45,536 nt of DNA from Vallitalea sp. (GCA_025210235.1 JAOASG010000058.1:1-45536), one strand, 5' to 3'. Counted from the stretch's first letter, positions 8,052 to 15,737 are shown. Numbers and translations are program-made. Notes: a model not told the origin generated them from the sequence alone.

Positions 8052-8163
8052 AGAGAATTTCATAATTATTGTTCTCGCCTAAATAAATATAGGTCACTTT
8101 TTCAGTGACCTATAATGAATATAATATTATATTTAGGGGTAATCTTAGATTATGAAATTCTCT
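8052..8163 (+). repeat. Nested inverted-repeat structure between ulaA and ulaB
   Basis: Three nested arms pair. The outer AGAGAATTTCATAAT (8052-8066) pairs with ATTATGAAATTCTCT (8149-8163), 15/15. The middle CCTAAATA (8078-8085) pairs with TATTTAGG (8130-8137). The apical TATAGGTCAC (8088-8097) pairs with GTGACCTATA (8105-8114). There is no T-run afterwards, so it is not a simple terminator. It probably folds in the mRNA just ahead of the ulaB ribosome-binding site (8173-8180). Confidence 0.75.
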
Positions 8164-8186
8164 ATATTTTTAGAAGGAGGAATATT

Positions 8187-8465
8187 ATGCTAAAAGTATT
8201 AGCTGCTTGTGGAAATGGAATGGGTTCTAGTTTAATAATTAAAATGAAGATTGAAAAGGTATTAAAAGAGATGGGGTTAGAATTTGAAGTTCATCATGCA
8301 AGTGTAGGTGAAGCAAAATCTGCTGCTAAAAATTATGATTTAGTATTAGTTTCTCATATGTTAACAAAAGAATTTACTAATTGTGGGAATGCTAAAATAG
8401 TAGGATTAGTCAACTTATTAGCAGAAAACGAAATAAAAGAAAAAGTAGAAAATGCTTTAAAATAA
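8187..8465 (+). CDS. ulaB: Ascorbate-type PTS system EIIB
   Basis: The 92-residue cytoplasmic protein has the EIIB phosphorylation loop CGNGMGSS, with Cys8 as the expected phosphocysteine. A Rossmann-like core follows (FEVHHASVGEAKSAAKNYDLVLVSH). This loop and length are typical of the UlaB/lactose-cellobiose IIB superfamily. It receives phosphate from EIIA (UlaC) and passes it to the sugar in UlaA. The ATG at 8187 follows AGAAGGAGG. A longer frame starts inside the upstream hairpin but has no RBS. It lies 187 bp behind ulaA, separated by the nested hairpin. Confidence 0.88.
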   Translation: MLKVLAACGNGMGSSLIIKMKIEKVLKEMGLEFEVHHASVGEAKSAAKNYDLVLVSHMLTKEFTNCGNAKIVGLVNLLAENEIKEKVENALK

Positions 8466-8554
8466 TAGAAGATAAAGTTAATGATTTAATTAAAAAAATA
8501 TGTTAACATAAAAATAATTACATATTTTTTTAAGAAAGAGTGGGGAATTAAGTC

Positions 8555-9514
8555 ATGAATACTTTAAATAAGGAAGAAAAACAATTATTAGTAGATGTAT
8601 CTGTATTATATTACTTGGAAGGTAAAACTCAAAGCGAAATAGCAAAACAATTATTTCTATCTAGACCTAAAGTGTCTAGATTATTAAAAAAGGCAAGAGA
8701 AAAAAGAATTGTTGATATTTCTATTAACTATGAAACTGATGAAATAGAAAAATTAAAAGGTGAAATTAGTAGGAAATTTAATGTTGATAAAGTTATAATT
8801 GTTAAAACTCTATCAAATAATATGGATACTTTACAAGAAATTGGTAAAGTAGCTGCTAAACAATTGGAAACTGAAATAAAAGATGGTATGACAGTTGGGT
8901 TTTCATGGGGGAAAAGCGTACGTTGTGCCGCATCATATTTAAAGAGAAAAAAATTACAAAGTGTTAAAATAGTTGAGCTATTTGGTGCAATTAATTATGA
9001 TAGAAATGATTCGGATATGTTAAGTATTGGAAGAAGTATATCAAGTAAGGTAGGAGGAGAATTATATCCATTGCCTGCCCCTATATATATTCATGATGAT
9101 AGTGCGAGAAAAGCCTTGGTAAGTATGCCTGTAATTAATAATACCTTACAAATGGTAGAAAACTGTGATCTAATTATAAGTGGTTTAGGTGTTATTGATA
9201 GTAATGCTCTGCAACCAATATGGGATATCTATGTAGAAAAAGATAAAAAAGATAGAATAAAAGAAAAAGGCGGAATTGGATTTATATGTGCACATTTTTT
9301 TGATAAAAACGGGAATTTTTTAGACGATGAAATTAACTCAAGTGTTATAGGAATTAAAACAGAAAGTATAAAAAAAATAAGAAGTATGATAATAGCTGGC
9401 GGTAAAAATAAGGCTAAGGCTATACTAGCTGCTTTAAGAGGTGAGTGCATTAATATACTCATATCAGATGAAGATACTCTAAGATTAGTTCTAGAGTATA
9501 GTGAAGAAAATTAA
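8555..9514 (+). CDS. SorC-family sugar-responsive transcriptional regulator
   Basis: The 319-residue protein has an N-terminal helix-turn-helix at about residues 22-48 (GKTQSEIAKQLFLSRPKVSR), followed by a SorC/DeoR-type phosphosugar-binding domain. Supporting motifs are GMTVGFSWGKSV, ICAHFFDKNGNFLDDE and IAGGKNKAKAILAALRG. SorC regulators bind an inducer sugar phosphate and act at the promoters of their own pathway. E. coli ula genes instead use UlaR, of the DeoR family. It closes the first ula unit and is followed by a terminator. Palindromes TGAACA-AA-TGTTC at the ulaA and HPr promoters are its likely operators. Confidence 0.85.
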   Translation: MNTLNKEEKQLLVDVSVLYYLEGKTQSEIAKQLFLSRPKVSRLLKKAREKRIVDISINYETDEIEKLKGEISRKFNVDKVIIVKTLSNNMDTLQEIGKVAAKQLETEIKDGMTVGFSWGKSVRCAASYLKRKKLQSVKIVELFGAINYDRNDSDMLSIGRSISSKVGGELYPLPAPIYIHDDSARKALVSMPVINNTLQMVENCDLIISGLGVIDSNALQPIWDIYVEKDKKDRIKEKGGIGFICAHFFDKNGNFLDDEINSSVIGIKTESIKKIRSMIIAGGKNKAKAILAALRGECINILISDEDTLRLVLEYSEEN

Positions 9515-9558
9515 TAACTCATACTATAAATACTTATAACTTATTTTTATATATTTAA

Positions 9559-9632
9559 CGGCTATTTTAAGAGCTCACTAAAGAAAATATTTACATTTTA
9601 CAGTGGGCTTTATATGAAATAGTCGTTTTTTG
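9559..9632 (+). terminator. Bipartite terminator after the sorC gene
   Basis: CGGCTATTT (9559-9567) pairs with AAATAGTCG (9617-9625), and inside it GAGCTCACT (9571-9579) pairs with AGTGGGCTT (9602-9610). TTTTTTG follows. It separates the first ula unit from the HPr unit. Confidence 0.75.
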
Positions 9633-9653
9633 TTATATATAACAGTGTTTTTA

Positions 9654-9712
9654 TGAACAAATGTTCTTTATTAGTCATGATGTTGATATTTGTTCACAAA
9701 TATGATAATATG
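9654..9712 (+). promoter_or_regulatory. Promoter and SorC-type operator of the HPr-ulaG unit
   Basis: TGAACA-AA-TGTTCT at 9654-9667 is nearly identical to the palindrome in front of ulaA. A further half-site TTTGTTCAC lies near 9689-9697. Candidate promoter boxes are TTGATA (9683-9688) or the overlapping TGTTGA (9681-9686) with GATAAT (9704-9709). Shared operators imply common control of both ula units. Confidence 0.55.
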
Positions 9713-9732
9713 ACCACAAAGATAGAAATTAT

Positions 9733-9838
9733 ATTCAGTTAAGCTGATGGAGTGAACATAATTTCAATCGCCAAAATTAAAAAGCGGGAACCAAACATAT
9801 TGTATCAAAGAATCAACTGAATGTAGTTTTGTAATTAC
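9733..9838 (+). repeat. Chimeric copy of the 113-bp intergenic repeat upstream of HPr
   Basis: From 9785 (CGGGAACC) to 9838 this matches the 3' half of the elements at 11246 and 12812, including ACATATTGTAT and GAATCAACTGAATGTAGTTTT. The 5' half is different, but it supplies its own pairing arm: ATTCAGTT (9733-9740) pairs with AACTGAAT (9815-9822). Confidence 0.6.
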
Positions 9839-9870
9839 TTAAATAAATTAATTAAAAAGGAGAGGTTATT

Positions 9871-10131
9871 ATGGTAGAAAAAAAAGTTACTATAGTTAAT
9901 AAAACAGGTATTCATGCAAGACCAGCTGATTTATTAATTAAACTATGTATAAAATTTAAAAGCAAAATAGAAATAATAAAAGATGAAAAAGTAGCTAATG
10001 CAAAAAGTATACTTAATATTTTAGCTCTAGGCCTTAATCAAGGCACAGAAATTGTTATAAGAGTAGAAGGCGAAGACGAAGAAGTTGCGCTTGAATCAAT
10101 TGTAGATTATATACAAAACTTAGATGAATAG
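9871..10131 (+). CDS. ptsH: HPr-like phosphocarrier protein
   Basis: The 86-residue protein has both regulatory sites of Firmicute HPr. His15 lies in GIHARPA and accepts phosphate from Enzyme I, and Ser46 in [12 protein letters not shown] is the site used by HPr kinase. HPr relays phosphate to EIIA proteins in the cytoplasm. It begins after AAGGAGAGG. It sits inside an ascorbate PTS operon that also contains its own Enzyme I (12958), so it is probably dedicated to this transporter rather than a general HPr. Whether a second general ptsHI exists cannot be seen here. Confidence 0.9.
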   Translation: MVEKKVTIVNKTGIHARPADLLIKLCIKFKSKIEIIKDEKVANAKSILNILALGLNQGTEIVIRVEGEDEEVALESIVDYIQNLDE

Positions 10132-10144
10132 AAAGGAGAATAAT

Positions 10145-11209
10145 ATGAGTCAAATTGATAAAGTAACTAGAGAATCATGGATTTTATCTAATTTTCCAGA
10201 GTGGGGAACATGGCTAAATGAAGAAATTGAACAAGAAGTTGTAAAACCTGGAACTTTTTCTATGTGGTGGTTAGGATGTACAGGTGTTTGGGTAAAAACT
10301 GAAGGTAATGCAAATATTTTAGTTGACTTATGGGTTAAAAGTGGAAAAAGAACTCATGGTGATGGACTAATGAGAAAAGAACACCAACATCAGAGAATGA
10401 TAGGATGTGTTGCACTGCAACCAAATCTTAGAAACGTACCTTGTGTAATTGATCCATTTGCAATAAAAGAATTAGATGCTGTATTAGCCACACATGATCA
10501 TGGAGATCATATTGATATTAATGTAGCAGCAGCAGTTATGCAAAATTGTTCTGATGATGTTCCATTTATAGGTCCAAAAGCTTGTGTTGATTTATGGATA
10601 AGTTGGGGAGTACCAAAAGAGCGATGTATAGTAATGAAACCAGGAGATACAGTTAAAATAAAAGATATGGAAATTGTTGCTTTAGACTCTTTTGATCGTA
10701 CAGAATTAGTTACAACATTTCCAGGTGATGTTCTAAAAGATAAAATGCCTCAAGATATGGACCTTAAAGCAGTAAACTACCTAATAAAAACAACAGGTGG
10801 AAATTTATATCACAGTGGAGATTCACATTATTCAAATTATTTTGCTAAACATGGTAATGATAACGAAATTGATGTTGCACTAGGTTCATATGGGGAAAAT
10901 CCTAGAGGAATGACCGATAAATTATCAGCTGTAGATATGTTAAGAATGGCAGAATCACTTAAGACAAAAGTGATAATTCCTATTCATCATGATATATGGA
11001 CAAACTTTAAAGCTGATCCAAAAGAAATAACAGTTTTATGGAATATGAAAAAAGATAGACTTCAATATAAATTCAAACCATTTATTTGGGAAGTAGGAGG
11101 AAAATTTACATATCCAGATGATAAAGATAAGATGGAATATATGTATGATAGAGGTTTCCATGATGCCTTTGCGATAGAGCCTGATTTGCCTTTTAAATCA
11201 CTTCTATAA
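10145..11209 (+). CDS. ulaG: L-ascorbate-6-phosphate lactonase
   Basis: The 354-residue metallo-beta-lactamase-fold protein has the length of E. coli UlaG (354). The metal motif HDHGDH falls at about residues 116-121. Further ligands lie in [13 protein letters not shown] and [13 protein letters not shown]. The N-terminus [19 protein letters not shown] and [10 protein letters not shown] are UlaG hallmarks. UlaG opens the lactone ring of L-ascorbate 6-phosphate to give 3-keto-L-gulonate 6-phosphate, with Mn2+ in the cytoplasm. The start at 10145 follows AAAGGAG and lies 13 bp after the HPr stop, so the two are tightly coupled. Confidence 0.92.
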   Translation: MSQIDKVTRESWILSNFPEWGTWLNEEIEQEVVKPGTFSMWWLGCTGVWVKTEGNANILVDLWVKSGKRTHGDGLMRKEHQHQRMIGCVALQPNLRNVPCVIDPFAIKELDAVLATHDHGDHIDINVAAAVMQNCSDDVPFIGPKACVDLWISWGVPKERCIVMKPGDTVKIKDMEIVALDSFDRTELVTTFPGDVLKDKMPQDMDLKAVNYLIKTTGGNLYHSGDSHYSNYFAKHGNDNEIDVALGSYGENPRGMTDKLSAVDMLRMAESLKTKVIIPIHHDIWTNFKADPKEITVLWNMKKDRLQYKFKPFIWEVGGKFTYPDDKDKMEYMYDRGFHDAFAIEPDLPFKSLL

Positions 11210-11245
11210 TTTAATATTTTTTAATAATAGGATTTGGAAATTATA

Positions 11246-11358
11246 GTAATTGCAAAACTAGGAATTATAATTCTTTACATACAATATGTAGTTATTATTA
11301 GAAACGGGAACTCAACATATTGTATTAAAGAATCAACTAAATGTAGTTTTGCAATTAC
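11246..11358 (+). repeat. Full-length 113-bp intergenic inverted-repeat element, upstream of ulaC
   Basis: The ends GTAATTGCAAAACTA (11246-11260) and TAGTTTTGCAATTAC (11344-11358) are perfect 15-bp inverted repeats. Inside, ATTCTTTACATACAATATGT pairs with ACATATTGTATTAAAGAAT with one bulge. This leaves a loop with the conserved GAAACGGGAAC. Its length equals that of the copy at 12812. Confidence 0.85.
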
Positions 11359-11392
11359 TTATTTAGAAATTATAAAAAAAGGAGAAGGTTTT

Positions 11393-11830
11393 ATGATTAC
11401 AGATTCAATTAATAAAGAAGTTGTTCAATATAGAGAATCAGTACAAAACTGGCGTGAGGCAATAAAAGTAGCGTCTCAGCCTATGTTAGACCAAGGGAAA
11501 ATTACTGAGGATTATATTAATGCAATGATAGAAAGTGTAGAAGAATTAGGACCTTATATAATAATTGCACCAATGATTGCTATGCCTCATGCTAGACCAG
11601 AAAGAGGTTCTAAAGAAATTGGTTTAAGCGTTTTGAAGTTAAAACAACCAGTGTCTTTCACTGATGATAACGAGAATTTAGCATCCTTACTTGTTGTTCT
11701 TTCATGTAAAGAAGATGGTAAACATATTGAAGTTTTACAAGAATTAGCTCAAGTGTTATCAGATGAAAAAAAATACGAAAAAGCTTTAAATTCACAAAGC
11801 ATTGAAGAAGTTTTAGAAGTATTTTCTTAA
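11393..11830 (+). CDS. ulaC: Ascorbate-type PTS system EIIA
   Basis: The 145-residue protein belongs to the mannitol/fructose EIIA family (PTS_EIIA_2). The active histidine is His66 in AMPHARPE. The preceding ELGPYIIIAPMI and the downstream PVSFTDDNENLASLLVVLSC are typical of UlaC. It takes phosphate from HPr and passes it to UlaB. The ATG at 11393 with GGAGAAGG is the start. The open frame further upstream runs through the intergenic repeat and is not coding. In E. coli ulaA, ulaB and ulaC are adjacent; here EIIA is in a separate unit from EIIC and EIIB. Confidence 0.88.
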   Translation: MITDSINKEVVQYRESVQNWREAIKVASQPMLDQGKITEDYINAMIESVEELGPYIIIAPMIAMPHARPERGSKEIGLSVLKLKQPVSFTDDNENLASLLVVLSCKEDGKHIEVLQELAQVLSDEKKYEKALNSQSIEEVLEVFS

Positions 11831-11842
11831 AAAAGCCTTTAA

Positions 11843-11874
11843 TAAAAGGGGAGGGTGGTATCCCTCCTTTATTT
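11843..11874 (+). other. Hairpin between ulaC and ulaE
   Basis: AAAGGGGAGGG and CCCTCCTTT can pair with a bulge around TGGTAT. The weak ATTTAT tail makes it an inefficient terminator or an mRNA-stabilising hairpin rather than an operon end. Confidence 0.4.
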
Positions 11875-11906
11875 ATAGGAAATTCTGGAATGGAGGAGGT
11901 ATTCTT

Positions 11907-12782
11907 ATGGATTTAAATAAGATTCCCATAGGTATATATGAAAAAGCACTTCCTAATACTTTTAGTTGGGAAGAAAAATTTATTGTAGCCAAATCTGCGG
12001 GTTTTGATTTTATAGAAATGTCTATAGATGAAAGTGATGAAAGGTTAAAAAGGTTAGATTGGGGTAAAGAAGAAAAAGAAAAATTCTTAAACTTTGTTAA
12101 CAACTATGAAGTGAAGTGTTTTAGTATGTGTTTAAGCGGGCACCGAAGATTTCCTTTTGGAAGTAAGGATCCTGTAAAGCGAGAAGAAGCATACAATATT
12201 ATGAAAAAAGCAATAAAATTAGCTAGTGACCTTAATATTAGGGTTATACAACTTGCAGGTTATGATGTATATTATGAAGAAAGTGATGGAGAAACTAAGA
12301 AACTATTTATTGAAGGTTTAAGACACGCTGTAAAATGGGCATCAAGAGCTTCTGTGATGTTAGCAATAGAAATTATGGATACAGAATTTATAGGTACTAT
12401 TACAAGAGCAAATCAGTATATTGATTTAGTAAATTCACCTTGGCTGAAAATCTATCCTGATCTTGGCAATTTAAGTAGATGGACTAATAATCCTAGTAAA
12501 GAATTAGAACTTGGAAAGGAGCATATTGTAGCTATTCACATAAAAGATACGAAACCAGGTATTTTTAAATGTGTTCCTTTTGGACAAGGTACAGTAGAAT
12601 TCGTAGATTTATTTAAGACACTACAAAAAATTGATTACAATGGTCCTTTCCTAATTGAAATGTGGGCTGATAATAATAAAAGTTATACTAAAGAAGAAGC
12701 AATACAAGAAATAGAAACAGCTAGAAAATGGGCATTATCTCAAATGGACCAAGGGGGTTATAAATATGTTAGAGCAACTTAA
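11907..12782 (+). CDS. ulaE: L-ribulose-5-phosphate 3-epimerase
   Basis: The 291-residue TIM-barrel protein resembles UlaE/SgaU. It starts with IPIGIYEKALP and continues with FDFIEMSIDESDERL, CLSGHRRFPFGS, IQLAGYDVYYEES, AIEIMDTEF and HIKDTKPGIFKCVPFGQG. These carry the Glu/Asp/His metal and catalytic residues of the AP-endonuclease-2-like barrel. In ascorbate breakdown it converts L-xylulose 5-phosphate to L-ribulose 5-phosphate. It is preceded by GGAGGAGG. The enzyme before it in the known pathway (UlaD) and the one after it (UlaF) are not present in the window. Confidence 0.9.
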   Translation: MDLNKIPIGIYEKALPNTFSWEEKFIVAKSAGFDFIEMSIDESDERLKRLDWGKEEKEKFLNFVNNYEVKCFSMCLSGHRRFPFGSKDPVKREEAYNIMKKAIKLASDLNIRVIQLAGYDVYYEESDGETKKLFIEGLRHAVKWASRASVMLAIEIMDTEFIGTITRANQYIDLVNSPWLKIYPDLGNLSRWTNNPSKELELGKEHIVAIHIKDTKPGIFKCVPFGQGTVEFVDLFKTLQKIDYNGPFLIEMWADNNKSYTKEEAIQEIETARKWALSQMDQGGYKYVRAT

Positions 12783-12811
12783 AAAAAGTATTACTTAATT
12801 AAACTAGAAAG

Positions 12812-12924
12812 GTAATTGCAAAACTAGGAAATATAATTCTTTACATACAATATATAGTTCTTATTTGAAACGGGAACACAACATATTGTATTAAAGAATC
12901 AACTGAATGTAGTTTTGCAATTAC
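12812..12924 (+). repeat. Full-length 113-bp intergenic inverted-repeat element, upstream of ptsI
   Basis: The 15-bp ends are identical to those of the 11246 copy (12812-12826 and 12910-12924), and so is the length. The central GAAACGGGAAC loop is retained. A 17-bp sequence TTACTTAATTAAACTAG is present both before (12791-12807) and after (12921-12937) the element. Confidence 0.85.
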
Positions 12925-12957
12925 TTAATTAAACTAGATACAAAGAGGAGGTTAATA

Positions 12958-14673
12958 ATGAATGGAATAGTAGCTTCAAAGGGTATTGCAATAGGAAAAG
13001 CATATTTATATACTCAAAATGAAATTGAAATGGATATGACTTTAACAGATGATGTTGAACAAGAGATTAATAAGTATAATACAGGGAAAGAAAAAACAAG
13101 AGTACAGCTTACAGAAATCATAAACAAAGCGGTTAAAACATTAGGTGAAGACAAAGCTATGGTTTTTGAAGCACACCTGACCATGTTAGATGACCCAACT
13201 CTTGAGGAAAATGTAATTAATAAAGTAAAAGAACATAAACAAAGAATTGAAGTGGCAGTTAGTCAGGCAATAGAAGAGATAGCAGCAATATTTGAAAGCC
13301 TTGATGATGAATATATGCGTGAAAGAGCGGCAGATGTACGTGATGTAGGAAAAAGATTATTATTTAATATTGCTGGTATTAAAATGCAATCACTTGATAG
13401 CTTAGAAGAAGAAGTTATAGTAATTGCAAATGATTTGGTACCTTCTGATACAGCTACAATGGATGTACAAAAGGTGTTAGGTTTTATTACAGAAGTTGGG
13501 GGAAAAACTTCGCATACAGCTATAATGGCAAGAACACTAGAGATTCCTGCTATAGTTGGAACGGGAACATGTTTATCAGAAATTAGGGATGGCGATATAA
13601 TAATTATTAATGCTATTGAAGGTGAGGTTATCATAAATCCCACTGATGAAGAATTAAAAAAATATGAGAACATTAAACAAAAGATACTAGCAGATAAGAA
13701 AAAACTAGAATTACTAAAAGATTTGCCTGCTGAAACAACAGATGGATATTCTGTACAGTTATTTGCAAATATTGGAACTGTAAAAGATATGAATGGAGTG
13801 TTAAGAAATGGTGCTGAAGGTATAGGATTATATCGTACAGAATTTATATACATGGATAGCAATAACTTTCCTAGTGAAGATGAGCAGTTTGAGCATTATA
13901 AAACTGTTGGTGAAATGATGGAGGGCAAAGAAGTAATTATACGTACCCTTGATATTGGAGGAGATAAAGGATTACCATACTTTAAGTTCCAAGAAGAATT
14001 AAACCCATTTCTAGGTTGGCGAGCAGTTAGAATGTGTTTAGATAGAAAAGATATTTTTAAGACTCAATTAAGAGCAATACTAAGGGCAAGTAAATATGGA
14101 AATCTTAGTATGATGATTCCTATGATTATTTCTATTGAAGAAATTGAAAAAGTAAAAGCTATAATTGAGGAATGTAAAAAAGAATTACGTGCAGAAAAAA
14201 TACCTTTTGATGAGCAAATTAAAGTAGGCATTATGATTGAAACACCTTCAGCTGTTATGATGGCTGATAAAATGGCAAAAGAAGTTGACTTTTTTAGTAT
14301 CGGTACTAATGATCTAACACAGTATACTTTAGCTGTAGATAGAGGTAACGAAGCAATATCAAAATTATATGAGTCTTTTCATCCAGCAGTTCTTAGAAGT
14401 ATTAAAATGGTTATTGATGCTTCTCATACAGCAGGAATACCTACTGGCATGTGTGGTGAATTTGCAAGTGATGAAAGAGCAGTTTTATTACTTCTTGCTA
14501 TGGGGCTAGATGAATTTAGCATGAGTGCTAGTTCTATACCTATTGTGAAGAATATAATTAGAAAAGTTACAATGAGCCAAATCAAAGAGATACTTGAATA
14601 TGTTATGGAGTTAAATACTTCAGAACAGATTATAAAATATATGGATAATATAGTTTTGGAACTATTAAACTAA
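12958..14673 (+). CDS. ptsI: PTS Enzyme I (phosphoenolpyruvate-protein phosphotransferase)
   Basis: The 571-residue protein has the complete Enzyme I architecture: N-terminal HPr-binding domain, phosphohistidine domain with His186 in GGKTSHTAIMAR, and a PEP-binding barrel. The barrel contains GLYRTEF, IIRTLDIGGDKGLPYF, IETPSAV, FSIGTNDLTQYTLAVDRGNE and the catalytic Cys499 in GMCGEFASD. It autophosphorylates from PEP and charges HPr. The family length is about 570. Together with the HPr gene at 9871 it gives this operon a self-contained phosphorelay. It starts after AGAGGAGG. Confidence 0.93.
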   Translation: MNGIVASKGIAIGKAYLYTQNEIEMDMTLTDDVEQEINKYNTGKEKTRVQLTEIINKAVKTLGEDKAMVFEAHLTMLDDPTLEENVINKVKEHKQRIEVAVSQAIEEIAAIFESLDDEYMRERAADVRDVGKRLLFNIAGIKMQSLDSLEEEVIVIANDLVPSDTATMDVQKVLGFITEVGGKTSHTAIMARTLEIPAIVGTGTCLSEIRDGDIIIINAIEGEVIINPTDEELKKYENIKQKILADKKKLELLKDLPAETTDGYSVQLFANIGTVKDMNGVLRNGAEGIGLYRTEFIYMDSNNFPSEDEQFEHYKTVGEMMEGKEVIIRTLDIGGDKGLPYFKFQEELNPFLGWRAVRMCLDRKDIFKTQLRAILRASKYGNLSMMIPMIISIEEIEKVKAIIEECKKELRAEKIPFDEQIKVGIMIETPSAVMMADKMAKEVDFFSIGTNDLTQYTLAVDRGNEAISKLYESFHPAVLRSIKMVIDASHTAGIPTGMCGEFASDERAVLLLLAMGLDEFSMSASSIPIVKNIIRKVTMSQIKEILEYVMELNTSEQIIKYMDNIVLELLN

Positions 14674-14708
14674 ACAATATATAACTTATTGTGCGAGGAG
14701 AATATATT

Positions 14709-15737
14709 ATGAATATAAAAAAAGAAGTGTTAGGTGAATTAGAAAGAGCATATGCAACTTGCATTATGGAAGTAAACGGAGAATTAACTTATATTGTTGC
14801 ATCAGAAGGGCATACATCATGCATGGCTTACAATGCCGTAACAAAAAAGAGTACAGTAGTGTGGGATGGACCAGGAGGAACTATGAATATTATTCCTATC
14901 CCTAACAGAAAAAATGAATTTGTGGCAACTCAAAAATTCTTCCCAACATTTAATTCAAAAGAATCTATGATTGTCCATGGGAAATGTGATAATGAAGGAA
15001 ATTGGACAATAAAACCAATTATGCAGATTCCATATCTTCATCGCTTTGATTTATTTCTTATTGAGGATGAATTGTACTTTATTGGGGGAATACTTTGTGA
15101 TGATAAAGATTATAAAGATGATTGGTCAAAACCAGGAAGAGCAGTTATTGGTAAGATGTCTGATACTATTACAGAAGAATTTGAGTTAACAACGATACTA
15201 GATGGTTTAACTAAACATCATGGTTTTTGTGCTGGTCAGTGGAAGGGGAAAAAGGCTTTCTTTTTAACAGCTGTAGAAGGTGCCTATGTTGCATATATTC
15301 CAGAAAGAAAAAATGGAGAGTGGCAAATCGAACAATTATTATCTACAGAAGTAAGTGATATGGCAATATGTGATATCGATTGTGATGGAGAATTAGAAAT
15401 AGCTACTATAGAACCTTTCCATGGAGAACATGGGAAAATATATAAAAATATTGATGGCGAATTTAAAGTTATCTCAGAACATGAATATGAGTTTGGACAT
15501 GTAGTCTGGGGAGGTATACTTGCAGGACAAAAATCATTTATTATTGGTGGAAGAAAAGGAAAACAAGAAGTTATTTGTTATCAATATGATCAAAAAACAG
15601 ATTCAATAACTAAGACTTTAATAGATAACGTGGGTGGTCCAAGTAATATTTCAGTAATTAACTTGGAAGATAAAGACATAATTTTAGCAGCTAATAGGCA
15701 AATTGGGCAAGTTGCAATATATGAAATAACAAAATAA
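14709..15737 (+). CDS. Cytoplasmic FG-GAP-like beta-propeller protein of unknown function
   Basis: The 342-residue protein has no signal peptide or membrane segment. It is made of repeated beta-strand units typical of a propeller. One blade has a clear FG-GAP/VCBS calcium-loop motif, DIDCDGELEIA, near residue 220. Other blade-like segments include GGTMNIIPIPNRKNEFVATQ, HHGFCAGQWKGKKAFFLTA, FGHVVWGGILAGQKSFIIGG and GGPSNISVINLEDKDIILAA. The start at 14709 follows GCGAGGAG; the gap to ptsI is short and a strong terminator follows. It is the last gene of the ula/HPr/EI unit, where a pathway enzyme such as UlaD might be expected. It could sense or bind a pathway metabolite, or be a lactonase-like enzyme. 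No activity can be assigned. Confidence 0.65.
   Translation: MNIKKEVLGELERAYATCIMEVNGELTYIVASEGHTSCMAYNAVTKKSTVVWDGPGGTMNIIPIPNRKNEFVATQKFFPTFNSKESMIVHGKCDNEGNWTIKPIMQIPYLHRFDLFLIEDELYFIGGILCDDKDYKDDWSKPGRAVIGKMSDTITEEFELTTILDGLTKHHGFCAGQWKGKKAFFLTAVEGAYVAYIPERKNGEWQIEQLLSTEVSDMAICDIDCDGELEIATIEPFHGEHGKIYKNIDGEFKVISEHEYEFGHVVWGGILAGQKSFIIGGRKGKQEVICYQYDQKTDSITKTLIDNVGGPSNISVINLEDKDIILAANRQIGQVAIYEITK

Noticed and set aside
8088..8114. Apical hairpin between ulaA and ulaB as a Rho-independent terminator
   Set aside because: No T-run follows the stem, and the hairpin is the tip of a longer nested inverted repeat, so termination is not supported.
9784..9820. GCGGGAACC and AAAGAATC blocks that recall the c-di-AMP (ydaO) riboswitch
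   Set aside because: The other conserved ydaO blocks and the two-fold pseudo-symmetric helices are missing. The blocks belong to the 113-bp repeat family seen at 11246 and 12812.
11234..11392. N-terminal extension of the EIIA protein upstream of 11393
   Set aside because: The frame runs through the intergenic inverted repeat, and the extra residues do not belong to the EIIA family. GGAGAAGG marks the ATG at 11393.
11850..11866. GGGTGGTATCCCTCC, resembling the T-box antiterminator motif AGGGTGGTACCGCG
   Set aside because: There is no T-box stem I, specifier loop or terminator alternative around it, and the downstream gene is a sugar epimerase. It is explained by an ordinary GC-rich hairpin.
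13263..13862. Long open frame on the minus strand inside ptsI
   Set aside because: It is a shadow of the Enzyme I coding sequence, with no ribosome-binding site and Ser/Ile-rich composition typical of antisense frames.
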